Notes: generated by a model not told the origin, from the sequence alone. 64,000 nucleotides of DNA from Haloechinothrix_A salitolerans (GCF_039544105.1 NZ_BAABLA010000007.1), one strand, 5' to 3'. Counted from the first letter of the stretch, positions 32,352-41,609 are shown. A program made the numbers and translations.

Positions 32352-33130
32352 AGTGGCAGCTCCACGTCGGAAATGAAGGCGTCGCGCATCCAGCCGACCA
32401 GCTCGCCCCACAATCCGGTGACGAGCGCGATCCCGACGACAAGCAGCAGCCCACCGCCAGCGAGCTGGACCTTGCGGCCGTTGCGGCGCAGCCAGTCGGT
32501 CGCGTGGACGGCCCATCGCGCGCCGAACGCGATCAGAACGAACGGCAGCCCGAGGCCGAGACAGTAGACCAGCACGAGGAAGAAGCCGCGCGCCGCCGTA
32601 TCACCGGTGGAGCTGGCGATCGCGAGGACACCCGCCAGGGTCGGGCCGATACACGGCGTCCACCCGATCGCGAAGATGCCGCCAAGCACCGGCGCGCCCG
32701 CCACGCCGATCTTCGGCACGGCGTGGAAACGCGCCTCGCGTTGCAGCATCGGCACCATGCCGAGGAAGACGAGGGCCATGGCGATGGTGAGCACTCCGCC
32801 GATGCGTTCCAGCAGTTGCTGGTTGACCAGCAACGCGTCGGCCAGCCACACCAGGCTGCCAACGGTGGCGGCGAAGACGACGGTGAATCCGATGACGAAC
32901 AACGCGGCCGCACCGACAACGCGGTAGCGGCCTTGCTTCGTGCGTTGCTCGGCCTCGGCGGCGTTGACGGCGGGGGCGTCCGCCCCGACCAGCGCGGCGA
33001 GGTACGCGAGGTAGCCGGGCACGAGCGGCACGACGCACGGCGACGCGAACGAGATCATCCCCGCGAGCAGCGCGAGTCCCGCCGCGAGCAGCAGCGGACC
33101 CGATATCGCTAACTCGGTGATGGACTCCAC
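32348..33130 (-). CDS. ccdA: Thiol-disulfide electron transporter CcdA
   Basis: DsbD-family membrane protein that carries reducing power across the membrane to ResA-type thioredoxins, 260 aa, six helices. The two redox cysteines appear in SFASPCVVPLVPGYLAYLAA and GWTPCIGPTLAGVLAIAS. The GTG at 33130 (ESITELAISGPLLLAAGLAL) is taken as the start; no strong ribosome-binding site is visible. Lies 49 bases after resA in a resA-ccdA-resB-ccsB operon. Confidence 0.9.
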   Translation of the reverse strand: MESITELAISGPLLLAAGLALLAGMISFASPCVVPLVPGYLAYLAALVGADAPAVNAAEAEQRTKQGRYRVVGAAALFVIGFTVVFAATVGSLVWLADALLVNQQLLERIGGVLTIAMALVFLGMVPMLQREARFHAVPKIGVAGAPVLGGIFAIGWTPCIGPTLAGVLAIASSTGDTAARGFFLVLVYCLGLGLPFVLIAFGARWAVHATDWLRRNGRKVQLAGGGLLLVVGIALVTGLWGELVGWMRDAFISDVELPL

Positions 33131-33179
33131 GTAGCTCAGGGTAGGCAGTGACGTACGTCCTACCGCTGCCGGGCAACGT

Positions 33180-33767
33180 CTATGCGTCGGGTTCGTCGGC
33201 CAGCCGTCGCACCACGGGCAGTAGGTCTTCCGCGAGTAGTTCCTTGAGGAAGACGGCGGCGACACGATGCTGTTTGTCCAGCACGATCGTGGACGGCACG
33301 ATGTTGCGCGGATAGCCCTTCAGCGGCAGCAGCGAACGACCGGGCGGGTCGTAGATCGACGGATATGTCAGGCCCCTGTCCCGCATGAAGTCCTGCGGCG
33401 CGGTGCGCGAGTGGTCGCGGACGTCGATGCCGAGCACAACGACGCCGTCGTCCTTGGTCTTCTCGTAGACCTCTTGCAGTTCCGGCGCCTCCCGGCGGCA
33501 CGGGCCGCACCACTGGCCCCAGATGTTGATGACGACGACCTTGCCAGCGAAGTCCGCCGTCGAAATGGTCTCGCCCTCGTTGAAGAGGTCCTCGCCGGAG
33601 ATCTCCAGCGACTGCCGATCGGCGCCGTCGTAGAAGATCTCGGTCTTGCCCTCTGGCGCGACGAAGTTGAACTGGCCGCCGGTGACGACGGCGTCGTCAC
33701 CCGTGCTGCACGCTGTCAGCGCGAGCAGCACGACGGCGGCCAGCACGGCCAGGCGGCGGGATCTCAT
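33180..33767 (-). CDS. resA: ResA/TlpA-type thioredoxin lipoprotein
   Basis: Extracytoplasmic thioredoxin that reduces apocytochrome c cysteines, 195 aa. It has a lipoprotein signal peptide with lipobox LTAC (lipidated C20) and the active site WGQWCGPCRREAPEL (C87, C90). The ATG at 33767 overlaps the preceding stop by 4 bases. The longer frame to 33956 lacks support. It works with CcdA encoded just downstream. Confidence 0.92.
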   Translation of the reverse strand: MRSRRLAVLAAVVLLALTACSTGDDAVVTGGQFNFVAPEGKTEIFYDGADRQSLEISGEDLFNEGETISTADFAGKVVVINIWGQWCGPCRREAPELQEVYEKTKDDGVVVLGIDVRDHSRTAPQDFMRDRGLTYPSIYDPPGRSLLPLKGYPRNIVPSTIVLDKQHRVAAVFLKELLAEDLLPVVRRLADEPDA

Positions 33768-34393
33768 GCGCCGCGCACCTTCGGGTCGGTGTGGCCTGCC
33801 GGTTCGCAGTACTCGATGTTCACCAGTGTCTCGTTCTCGAAGACGAGGCTGGTCAACGAGGCGAGCGAGCACTGCCGCTTGCGAGGGTCGTGCCACAGCG
33901 GACGCGCTTCGAGGAACCGCCGCAACGTCCAGATCGGCAGTTGGTGTGACACGCACACCGCCTCACGGCCGTCGGCGGCCGCGCGTGCCCGGTAGGCCGC
34001 GCCCAGCATCCGGCGCGCGATGACGCGGTACGGCTCTCCCCACGACGGTAGAAACGGGTTGCGCAGCTTCGGCCAGTGCCTCGGCTGCCGCAGCACGCCA
34101 TCACCAACCGAGACCCGCAGCCCCTCGAAGGCATTCTCCGACTCGATCAGCTGATCGTCGGTGGCGACGTCGAGCCGATGCGCCGCGGCGATCGGCGACG
34201 CCGTCTCTCGCGCTCGCTGCAACGGCGACGCGACGACGTGCGCGATGTCGTGGTGCACCAGGGTCTCGGCGACCGTGATGGCCTGCCGCTGCCCCAGCTC
34301 AGACAGCTTGTACCCGGACAGCCGCCCGTAGAGGATTCCGTCCGGGTTGTGCACTTCGCCGTGGCGGAGAAAGTGCACCACAGTCCGGGTCAT
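33764..34393 (-). CDS. Histidine phosphatase (phosphoglycerate mutase-like) family protein
   Basis: 209 aa. The catalytic motif is VVHFLRHGEVHNPDG, with further family residues in SPLQRARETASPIA and VCVSHQLPIW. The family includes cofactor-dependent mutases and diverse phosphatases, so the substrate cannot be named. Start ATG at 34393 overlaps the hemL stop by 4 bases, and its own stop overlaps resA, linking heme synthesis to cytochrome c maturation in one transcript as in mycobacteria (Rv0524-Rv0529). Confidence 0.88.
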   Translation of the reverse strand: MTRTVVHFLRHGEVHNPDGILYGRLSGYKLSELGQRQAITVAETLVHHDIAHVVASPLQRARETASPIAAAHRLDVATDDQLIESENAFEGLRVSVGDGVLRQPRHWPKLRNPFLPSWGEPYRVIARRMLGAAYRARAAADGREAVCVSHQLPIWTLRRFLEARPLWHDPRKRQCSLASLTSLVFENETLVNIEYCEPAGHTDPKVRGA

Positions 34394-35685
34394 CTGGTGG
34401 CCTCCGCCGCGGCCCGCGCGGCCTTCGGCAGCGCGGCCTCGATCCGCTCGAACGCCTCGTCGTCCATGGCGGCGTTGACGAACCACGCCTCGAACGCGCT
34501 CGGCGGCGGGTAGACACCCTGTTCGAGCATGGCGTGGAAGAACGGCGCGAACCGGAACGTCTCAGCGGCGGCGGCGCCCGCGTAGTCGTGCACCGGCTCC
34601 TCGGTGAAGAACACCGACACCAGGTTGCCCGCGTACTGCACGGTGTGCGCGACACCTGCCTTGGTCAGCGCCTCATCGAGCAGGCCGCCGAGCCGCTGGG
34701 CGTTGGTGTCAAGCGCGCGGTAGACGTCGGCGTCCGCGTTGCGCAACGTCGTCAGGCCAGCCGCGACGGCGACGGGGTTCCCGGCGAGCGTGCCCGCCTG
34801 GTAGACCGGGCCGCTCGGCGCGAGCGAGGCCATGACGTCGGCGCGGCCACCGAACGCGGCGGCGGGCAGCCCACCGGACATGACCTTGCCGAAGGTGTAA
34901 AGGTCGCCAGCGACGCCGTCGATGCCGTACCAGCCGGACGACGAGACGCGGAACCCGGTCATCACCTCGTCCATGACAAGCAGCGCGCCGTGCTCGCTGG
35001 CAAGACGCTTGAGCTCGGCGTTGAAGTCGTCGCGGGGCGCGATCGCGCCCATGTTGCCAGCGGCGGCCTCGGTGATTACCGCCGCGATCTCGCCACCGTG
35101 GTCCGCGAACGCCTTCCGCACGGCGTCGACGTCGTTGTACGGCAGCACGATGGTGTCGGCTGCGGACGCGCCGGTGACGCCGGGCGTCTTCGGCAGCCCG
35201 AGCGTGGCGACGCCGGACCCAGCCTCGGCGAGCAGAGCGTCGACGTGGCCGTGGTAGCAGCCCGCGAACTTGACGATCTTGCTGCGTCCGGTGAAGCCGC
35301 GCGCGAGACGGATCGCGCTCATGGTGGCCTCGGTGCCCGAGTTGACCAGCCGGACCCGCTCCACCGGCGCGACACGTTCGATCAATGCCTCGGCGAGCTC
35401 GACCTCGCCCATGGTCGGCGTGCCGAACGACAGGCCGGAGCTTGCGACCGAGCGCACCGCGTCCACGACGGCGGGGTGCGCGTGGCCGAGGATCATCGGG
35501 CCCCAGGACGCGACGAGGTCGACGTAGCGGTTGCCGTCGGCGTCGCGGAGGTACGCGCCCTCACCGGAGACCATGAACCGGGGTGTGCCACCGACCGCAC
35601 TGAACGCCCGCACCGGGGAATTCACACCGCCGGGTGTCACCGCTGTCGCGCGATCGAACCATGCCTGCGACTGCTCGAAACTCAT
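34390..35685 (-). CDS. hemL: Glutamate-1-semialdehyde 2,1-aminomutase (HemL)
   Basis: PLP enzyme converting glutamate semialdehyde to 5-aminolevulinate, second step of the C5 heme route, 431 aa. PLP lysine K267 lies in YTFGKVMSGGLPAAAFGG; other signatures are VRLVNSGTEATMSAIRLARG and LLVMDEVMTGFR. Start ATG at 35685 (MSFEQSQAWFDRA) with GGGAG upstream; the frame to 36192 reads antisense over the next gene and is rejected. Confidence 0.95.
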   Translation of the reverse strand: MSFEQSQAWFDRATAVTPGGVNSPVRAFSAVGGTPRFMVSGEGAYLRDADGNRYVDLVASWGPMILGHAHPAVVDAVRSVASSGLSFGTPTMGEVELAEALIERVAPVERVRLVNSGTEATMSAIRLARGFTGRSKIVKFAGCYHGHVDALLAEAGSGVATLGLPKTPGVTGASAADTIVLPYNDVDAVRKAFADHGGEIAAVITEAAAGNMGAIAPRDDFNAELKRLASEHGALLVMDEVMTGFRVSSSGWYGIDGVAGDLYTFGKVMSGGLPAAAFGGRADVMASLAPSGPVYQAGTLAGNPVAVAAGLTTLRNADADVYRALDTNAQRLGGLLDEALTKAGVAHTVQYAGNLVSVFFTEEPVHDYAGAAAAETFRFAPFFHAMLEQGVYPPPSAFEAWFVNAAMDDEAFERIEAALPKAARAAAEATR

Positions 35686-35753
35686 ACCCGCAGTCTCCCA
35701 GGCGAGCCGCACCACCGCCGCAGTGGCCTTGGCCAGGCGTGAGCTGTGCGGCG

Positions 35754-36176
35754 CTACGAGGCGAAGCCCCGCGCGGTGACGTCGGTGGTCTCCTGCTCGC
35801 GCTCCGCGCGTTTCTTCTGCTTCGCGCGCACCGGACGCGCCCGCACCGCGAGCACGCACTGCCGCACGGCATCGAGCAGGAACAGCGAGGCCAGCGTGCC
35901 GAGTCCGATGGCGGCGGCGATGGCATCGCCGTGGTAGCGCGTCAGCGTGACCGTCCTGCCCTCGCCGATAGACGTCTGGATCTCGGTGATGCCGTGCGAC
36001 CACAACCGGAACGCCAGCCACACCGCGACACCGGCGAGTGCTACCTCGGCGACAGCGACCAGCGCGCGAACCGGCTGGTTCAGCCGGGGTTCCTGTCGCG
36101 CATCCCGCGCGTCGCGCGGTGCGGGGTCCGCGTCCGCCTCCAGCGCGCTGCTTTCGCTGCTGCTCGTCACGCTCAC
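35754..36176 (-). CDS. Conserved two-helix membrane protein beside hemL
   Basis: 140 aa. Helices ALVAVAEVALAGVAVWLAFR and AIAAAIGLGTLASLFLLDAV, with an acidic N-terminal tail and a basic C-terminal tail (ARPVRAKQKKRAEREQ). The GTG at 36176 is favoured by GAGAGG about 8 bases upstream. Not a family I recognise. It lies 68 bases before hemL on the same strand. Confidence 0.65.
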   Translation of the reverse strand: MSVTSSSESSALEADADPAPRDARDARQEPRLNQPVRALVAVAEVALAGVAVWLAFRLWSHGITEIQTSIGEGRTVTLTRYHGDAIAAAIGLGTLASLFLLDAVRQCVLAVRARPVRAKQKKRAEREQETTDVTARGFAS

Positions 36177-36220
36177 CAAACCAGCCTCTCACACCAGGGC
36201 ATGCCCCACGTCGTCAACCG

Positions 36221-36706
36221 TCAGGCTGACAGCAGCTCACGCAAGGCCGTGCGCAGGGCCTGCCCATCTCGTGCCCACGCAAGCACTACCCTGCCGTCGT
36301 CAAGGCGCAGCGGCAACTCGTCGTACTTCCTCGGCGCGGCGAGACCGCCGCCGAGGACCCGTGACGCGCGTGGCGGTCGCGCGGCACTGTCGTCCTCGGT
36401 ACCGCTCTCCCCCTCGTCGTGTTCGTCCAAGATGGCGGCGATGCGCTCAACCGGCAGCGACTCCTCCCCCTGCCGCAACAACTCGGATGTCAGCCGGACA
36501 ACGGCATACCGCTTTCGGGCGTACACCCACATCGCGGTGAATCCGGTGAGCGCTAGCGCGGCGATGAGCCACACCGGGAACAGCACGGGGCCGGGTGTGA
36601 GGACTTCGAACAGGATCCCCACCAGCGCGAAGCCCGGCCCGAACAGCAACGCCCACCAGCTCGCGGCCGGTTCCTCGTAACGGACGTCGATGGCGTCGGT
36701 GGTCAC
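36221..36706 (-). CDS. Conserved membrane protein in the heme cluster
   Basis: 161 aa. The N-terminal third holds two helices (WWALLFGPGFALVGILFEVL and LFPVWLIAALALTGFTAMWV); the rest is soluble and acidic. The start GTG at 36706 overlaps the upstream stop in GTGA; the longer frame to 37159 only shadows the upstream gene. Its position after hemB resembles Rv0514. Function unknown. Confidence 0.7.
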   Translation of the reverse strand: MTTDAIDVRYEEPAASWWALLFGPGFALVGILFEVLTPGPVLFPVWLIAALALTGFTAMWVYARKRYAVVRLTSELLRQGEESLPVERIAAILDEHDEGESGTEDDSAARPPRASRVLGGGLAAPRKYDELPLRLDDGRVVLAWARDGQALRTALRELLSA

Positions 36707-37326
36707 GAGAAATCCCGCCAACGTCTGCGCATACGTGGCAGCGGCGGGAAGTACCCCGACACGTTCGGCAGGAAAAGCAGTACCGCCGCGACGGCGGCCA
36801 GCACGAGCGCGACTACATGCAGCGGGTTCACGAACGCCGACGGCATCCCGACAACGAAGGCCAGCAGCACCAGGGTCAGCAAGGCCAACGCGGTGCGCGC
36901 GGAACGGGTGCCTTCCCGCGCCCGGTACGCGAACAGTCCAATGAGGCCCGCGATCATCACCGAGCCGGCGAACAGCAGCCATAACAACCCAGGTACGCCT
37001 GCCTCGATGTCCGAGTCGGTGATGCCTTCCCGGTTGGCGATCGACTCGCCGGCGCGCCGCGCCGTCTCGTAGGCGTCGAGCAGTTCCTCGGTGATCGCCC
37101 GCTGGTTGGCGAGCATCAACACGAACCCGGCGACCATAACGACCGCCGAGAGCACCCACAGCAGCACTGAGATCCGCACGAGCTGGGGCGGGTCCGGACG
37201 TTCACGACGGTCAGACGAGAGTGGCGGCAACCCAAGCGCCGCGCGTTCGGCCTCGTCGACCGGGTACTCGGTGTCATCGGACGGGCCGTCCTCGTCCGGG
37301 TCGTTAGGTCCGTACGGTCCGGTCAC
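36703..37326 (-). CDS. Conserved four-helix membrane protein in the heme cluster
   Basis: 207 aa. An acidic N-terminus (GPYGPNDPDEDGPSDD) precedes four helices, including ISVLLWVLSAVVMVAGFVLM and VVALVLAAVAAVLLFLPNVS. GTG or ATG start 4 bases after hemB, coupled to the following membrane protein by a GTGA overlap. Corresponds in position to Rv0513. No known domain recognised. Confidence 0.72.
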   Translation of the reverse strand: MTGPYGPNDPDEDGPSDDTEYPVDEAERAALGLPPLSSDRRERPDPPQLVRISVLLWVLSAVVMVAGFVLMLANQRAITEELLDAYETARRAGESIANREGITDSDIEAGVPGLLWLLFAGSVMIAGLIGLFAYRAREGTRSARTALALLTLVLLAFVVGMPSAFVNPLHVVALVLAAVAAVLLFLPNVSGYFPPLPRMRRRWRDFS

Positions 37327-37330
37327 GGGT

Positions 37331-38302
37331 TCAGTCCAGCCACGCCGCGGCTTCGGCCGCCCAGTAGGTCAGGATCATGTCCGCGCCAGCGCGGCGGATC
37401 GACGTCAGCATCTCGACGACGGTGCGCTCGCGGTCGAGCCAGCCACGCTCGACGGCGGCTTCCACCATCGAGTACTCGCCGGAGACCAGGTAGGCCGCGA
37501 CCGGGACGTCGGAGATCTCCGCCGCGGCCGACACGATGTCCAAATACGACATCGCGGGTTTGACCATCACCGCGTCGGCGCCCTCTGCGATGTCCAGCTC
37601 GATCTCGCGGATCGCCTCGCGAGCGTTGGCCGGGTCCTGCTGATACGTCTTGCGGTCGCCCTTGAGCTGCGAGTTGACGGCCTCGCGGAACGGGCCGTAG
37701 AACGCGCTGGCGTACTTGGCCGCGTAGGCCAGGATCGCGACATCTGAGTGCCCCGCGTCGTCCAGTGCCGCGCGGATGGTGGCGACCTGGCCGTCCATCA
37801 TGCCGCTCGGGCCGAGCATGTGCGCGCCCGCTTCCGCCTGTGCGACGGCCATCTCGGCGTAGCGCTTGAGCGTCGCGTCGTTGTCGACTCCGCCCTCGGA
37901 GTCCAGCACGCCGCAGTGGCCGTGGTCGGTGAACTCGTCGAGGCAGGTGTCGGCCATGATCACGGTGTCATCGCCGAGGTCGGCGCGGAGGTCGCGCAGC
38001 GCGACGTTGAGGACGCCGTCCGGGTCGCTGCCCGCCGAGCCGGTGGCGTCGTGCGTACGCGGGACCCCGAAGATCATGACGCCGCCGACGCCCGCTGACA
38101 CCGCGTCCGCGGCTGCTTTGCGCAGCGAGTCGCGCGAGTGGTGCACCACGCCGGGCATACTGCCGATCGGCTTCGGTTCGGACAGCCCCTCGGCGACGAA
38201 CATCGGGAGGATCAGCTGTCGTGGCCGCACGGTCGTCTCGCGCACCAGCCGCCGCATCGCCGGTGTGCTCCGCAACCGCCGTGGTCGCTGTTCGGGAAAC
38301 AC
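37331..38302 (-). CDS. hemB: Delta-aminolevulinic acid dehydratase (porphobilinogen synthase, HemB)
   Basis: Condenses two aminolevulinate molecules to porphobilinogen, 323 aa. Active-site lysines K196 (AYAAKYASAFYGPFR) and K248 (VMVKPAMSYLD). The metal region reads DTCLDEFTDHGHCG: C120 and C130 are kept, but the middle position of the Zn three-cysteine motif is D122, so Mg or mixed metal use is likely. GTG start (FPEQRPRRLRSTPAMRRLVR). Confidence 0.95.
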   Translation of the reverse strand: MFPEQRPRRLRSTPAMRRLVRETTVRPRQLILPMFVAEGLSEPKPIGSMPGVVHHSRDSLRKAAADAVSAGVGGVMIFGVPRTHDATGSAGSDPDGVLNVALRDLRADLGDDTVIMADTCLDEFTDHGHCGVLDSEGGVDNDATLKRYAEMAVAQAEAGAHMLGPSGMMDGQVATIRAALDDAGHSDVAILAYAAKYASAFYGPFREAVNSQLKGDRKTYQQDPANAREAIREIELDIAEGADAVMVKPAMSYLDIVSAAAEISDVPVAAYLVSGEYSMVEAAVERGWLDRERTVVEMLTSIRRAGADMILTYWAAEAAAWLD

Positions 38303-38353
38303 ACCACGGACCGTACTCCGGGCGGCGTAGCGGGCGACGTCGTGGGGTGCGGT

Positions 38354-38376
38354 GCGGCGAAAGACGCATTCACCGC
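38354..38376. repeat. 23-bp dispersed repeat, left edge of the LPXTG island
   Basis: GCGGCGAAAGACGC followed by ATTCACCGC. It matches the sequence at 41610-41632 at 21 of 23 positions in the same orientation; a third, inverted copy is at 41640-41662. It lies 51 bases upstream of the hemB start. The two direct copies enclose the surface-protein gene and its hypothetical neighbour. Confidence 0.7.
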
Positions 38377-38387
38377 GCCCGCCCCGC

Positions 38388-38478
38388 GAAGTCGATCAAC
38401 TTACCTCGGGCTGTGATCAGCAGAACCGGGCGAACCGGACACGATCTGGCCGTACGGTGAGGTAAGTTGATCGACTTC
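38388..38478. repeat. 91-bp inverted-repeat element, copy 2
   Basis: Perfect 20-bp terminal arms: GAAGTCGATCAACTTACCTC (38388-38407) and its exact complement (38459-38478), separated by 51 bases that share GGCTGTGA, AGAACCGG and CTGG with copy 1 at 20731-20821. It lies 18 bases after the stop of the LPXTG gene, where it could act as a terminator. See copy 1 for the comparison. Confidence 0.75.
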
Positions 38479-38496
38479 GACGTTGACGTACCGGGC

Positions 38497-40884
38497 TCAG
38501 CCCTCCGAGGCAGTCTTGCGACGGCGCAGCCACCACGTCAGACCAACGCCGACGGCGAGCAGCCCGGCACCGGCCGCCGCGAGCCAGCGGATCGCCGCGT
38601 TGGCGCCGGTCTGCGGCAGGTCCCCGCCTGCCTGGTCCGGCGGCGCCGGGGTGTCCCCACCGTCCGCACCGCCCCCGCCGGGAGCGCTGGGCTGCGTGGG
38701 CGGGTTCGACGGCGACGACGTCGGCGGGTCACTCGGCGGCGGTGTCGGGCTCGGCTCGGGTTCCGGGTCCGGGTCCGGGTCTCCGTTGTCGATGTTGCCC
38801 GCGCTGGTCCCGCCGAGGAACGCGGTCTCCGTGTTGCGGTACGCGGTTTCGGTGCGTTGCGACGTCTTCGTCGTCTCCGCCGTGCGCGGGTGCTGGGTGT
38901 CGAACTCGACCTTCGTGACGTTCCGCTTCGGAGCCTGGGAGAAGTCCACGCCACCGGCGCCCTGGTTGTACACCTTGCCGCCGTACTCCAGCTCGAACCA
39001 CTCGATGCCCTCGCGGAGCGTCTCCATGTACCGCTGCCAGACCTCGTGCTTGCTCCAGTCGACGTTCTCACCACGCAGCGGCCAGCGGGACACGTCGTTG
39101 CTGTTGATGATCTCCCGGAAGTCGGTGGCCTTTTTCGCGTCCTGCTGCCGGACCCACTCGGCCGCGACCCGGGAGGCGTACACCCGCCGCAGGTCGGCGT
39201 ACTCCGGGTTGTTGTTCACCCGCTTCTCGACCTCGGGCATGATCCACCGCCGCACTGACTCTTCGCTGAGCCGTTTCTCGGGCTCGGTCAGATCACACTC
39301 ACGCGCGCCGGGTGCCTGCCAGTCGGTTTCCAGCCACTCGGCGTCGACCCGCAGCGGGGCGTCGAGGATGTAGATGCCGCCGTTCTGCTCCCGGACCTTC
39401 GCGGGCTTTGGCTCGATCCAGAACCGCACCGTCGGGAAGCAGGGGATGCCGTCCCGCCGGGGCGCGGTGTCCCAGTAGAGTTGGGCCTCCTCCCGCTTCT
39501 CCGGGTTGATCGCCTCGGCGAAGTCGTACTTCATCGCCAAGTCGGCCTCAAGGAGGACCCGGCCCGCGTCGGTGCTGGCGAACGTGCTGTCCATGATCGT
39601 GTCCGGCTGGTCCGGGTTGAGGTTGACCCAGAACTTGTCCGGGGTCAGCGCGAGCCACGTGAAGAAGGCATCGGAGGCGAGCTGGAGCTTCTCCGCCCCG
39701 CCATAGCCGGGGTCCACGTCCGGGTCGGGGACGTAATCGGCCCGGAACGAGTAGTCGATCCCCTTGCCCCGCTGCGGGTTGCCGACGTACTGGAGTTCGA
39801 GGGTGGTGAAGTCGATGCCACCGGGGCCGCGCCCGAACGCGCCACCGGAGTTCGCGCCGTTGTAGAGCCGCTGGAGCTGCCTGGCCCGCTCCGGAGTCCT
39901 GCCGGAACGCCGCGCGACGTCGTTGATCGGGCCTTTCGTGCCCACGCGGCTCGGGTCCGGGTTCATGATCTTGTCGAAGCGGGTGTACTGGTTCGGCCGC
40001 CATCTGGCCAACCCGTTGTTGCGCTGCTCGCGGACGGTGACCTGGTTGGTTTTGCCGCGTTCGTTCTCCAGCTCCTTGTTGAGCTTGCCGTACTGGTTGA
40101 CGGTGTTCCGCGTGGTCTTCTCACCGGTGATCAGCCGAAGCCTGTGGTCACGGTAGCCCGGCTTCCGCATGACCTCCTTGTCCCGGCGGAACTGGTCTGC
40201 CTCATGCTTGCCGTTGGACTTGAACTCGACGAGCTCTTTGGTCTTGGCGTTGTACGCGTCGTACGTGCGGTTGACGAGCTTGCCAGTCTTCGGGTCCCTG
40301 ACCCTCACCGTCTTCTGGCAGATCCAGTCCGGCCCGACCAGCTTGAAGTCCCGGACGATCTTGCGTTCGAAACCGTCGCCCTTGGTTCGGTTGGCCTCGT
40401 TGCCGATCAGGCGGACGTCAAGCCAGCGGGAGAAGTCCCTGATGCGATTGCCCGACTTGAGCTGCCTGCCATAGCGGGCGTAGATCTCAAGCACCCGGTA
40501 CTTGATGTTGCCGGTTTTCTCGTACCTCGCCTTCCACTTGTTGATGTCAGCCTTGGTGTTCCCGGCCAGCTTCTGCTTTTCTGGCGTCGGTGCCGCAAGC
40601 CCGTCGAACGCGTGGTTCGGGTTGTCGTAGAAGTAGTCGCCCCACTCGTTCTCCGGGCTGACGCTGTAGGGCTGGTTCTTACCTTTGATGCCGGAGCCCG
40701 CCACCGGAGCGTCGTACTTGCGGCCCAACCACTTTTCGTCGCAACGGGTGGGTTTCTGTGCTGCCTCAGCTTCGGTGCCCACGCCGAACGGCCCGGTGAG
40801 CGTCACCGTCAACGCGGCGGCAACCGCGACGGCGACGGTGCTGACCCACCGCCTCCGGCGTGGTGGTGTTATTGACGGCGTCAA
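38497..40884 (-). CDS. LPXTG-anchored secreted protein with PD-(D/E)XK-like motif
   Basis: 795 aa. Signal peptide: RRRRWVSTVAVAVAAALTVT to about residue 42. Residues 165-250 contain GFERKIVRDF, then D209 and E220-F-K222 in TYDAYNAKTKELVEFKSNG, the spacing of a PD-(D/E)XK nuclease core, followed by QFRRDKEVMR. Residues about 385-560 form a second conserved-looking region (FWVNLNPDQPDTIMDSTFAS; VLLEADLAMKYDFAEAI). Residues 690-750 are a Pro/Ser/Thr/Asp wall-spanning linker. The sorting signal is LPQTG (756-760), helix and RRRKTASEG. Nuclease function is my inference; an adhesin or enzyme of another type is possible. It interrupts the heme cluster. Confidence 0.75.
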   Translation of the reverse strand: MTPSITPPRRRRWVSTVAVAVAAALTVTLTGPFGVGTEAEAAQKPTRCDEKWLGRKYDAPVAGSGIKGKNQPYSVSPENEWGDYFYDNPNHAFDGLAAPTPEKQKLAGNTKADINKWKARYEKTGNIKYRVLEIYARYGRQLKSGNRIRDFSRWLDVRLIGNEANRTKGDGFERKIVRDFKLVGPDWICQKTVRVRDPKTGKLVNRTYDAYNAKTKELVEFKSNGKHEADQFRRDKEVMRKPGYRDHRLRLITGEKTTRNTVNQYGKLNKELENERGKTNQVTVREQRNNGLARWRPNQYTRFDKIMNPDPSRVGTKGPINDVARRSGRTPERARQLQRLYNGANSGGAFGRGPGGIDFTTLELQYVGNPQRGKGIDYSFRADYVPDPDVDPGYGGAEKLQLASDAFFTWLALTPDKFWVNLNPDQPDTIMDSTFASTDAGRVLLEADLAMKYDFAEAINPEKREEAQLYWDTAPRRDGIPCFPTVRFWIEPKPAKVREQNGGIYILDAPLRVDAEWLETDWQAPGARECDLTEPEKRLSEESVRRWIMPEVEKRVNNNPEYADLRRVYASRVAAEWVRQQDAKKATDFREIINSNDVSRWPLRGENVDWSKHEVWQRYMETLREGIEWFELEYGGKVYNQGAGGVDFSQAPKRNVTKVEFDTQHPRTAETTKTSQRTETAYRNTETAFLGGTSAGNIDNGDPDPDPEPEPSPTPPPSDPPTSSPSNPPTQPSAPGGGGADGGDTPAPPDQAGGDLPQTGANAAIRWLAAAGAGLLAVGVGLTWWLRRRKTASEG

Positions 40885-41043
40885 TGCGCCTCCCCTCGCA
40901 CGGGGGGGCGTTAGACGTGTCGCGACTCGTGAGGCCCCCAGTAACTCACTGCCTTCGTCACCCTAGCGATCGCGCAGGCCGAGTGCGGCCGAATTCCCGG
41001 AACTCGCCCACCGTCGCGTTTCGCCGCCCATAGAGTGGCAAGC

Positions 41044-41592
41044 ATGAGCGATCCCATTGACGATGAAGCGGACCCACGGCGCCACCCGGAGCTGGTGTCC
41101 TGGCTGGCGGAGCGTGCCGACGCCTTCGAGGAGTGGGCACAGGCCACGGGTACGCCGGAACGGTGGGACTTCAGCGCGGAATCGTTGGCGGCATTGGAAG
41201 ACCTCGTCCGACGGACGTTCACCGACGAGGAGGGATTTCTGTCCGCGCGATCAGAGCCGTTCGTTCAGGGAGCCGTCTGGTATGTCGGCGAGATACTGCG
41301 CCGCCACAAGGGAGCGATGTGGGCGTTCGACCCGTGGTCGCCGGACAGTGACGACCCGCCGCGCATGTTCACCCCGGAACACCCGGCCGTTGACGACACC
41401 CCGTACGTGATCCTCCCCGACTTCGACGAGGACGACGAGCCGCTGGCAAATGAGGACAGGACACTGTTCCCGCTTGGGACGTTGACCGCGCTCTACTGGT
41501 CAACCGACGAGCTCGACAACCCGATCGACGTCCACCTGGGGGATCTGCTCGACGACGAGCGCCTGCGCGACCTGCTCGACCCTGAGGTCTGA
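41044..41592 (+). CDS. Acidic hypothetical protein
   Basis: 182 aa, soluble, strongly acidic (VILPDFDEDDEPLANEDRTL; LGDLLDDERLRDLLDPEV). It resembles small cytoplasmic proteins with helical N-termini (LVSWLAERADAFEEWAQATG) and a mixed core (EPFVQGAVWYVGEILRRHKG). I cannot place it in a family. ATG 41044 is chosen; GTG 41035 is possible. It is the only plus-strand gene in the heme region and lies beside the surface-protein gene. Immunity or chaperone roles have no direct evidence. Confidence 0.7.
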   Translation: MSDPIDDEADPRRHPELVSWLAERADAFEEWAQATGTPERWDFSAESLAALEDLVRRTFTDEEGFLSARSEPFVQGAVWYVGEILRRHKGAMWAFDPWSPDSDDPPRMFTPEHPAVDDTPYVILPDFDEDDEPLANEDRTLFPLGTLTALYWSTDELDNPIDVHLGDLLDDERLRDLLDPEV

Positions 41593-41609
41593 CGACACCA
41601 GCCATTGGC

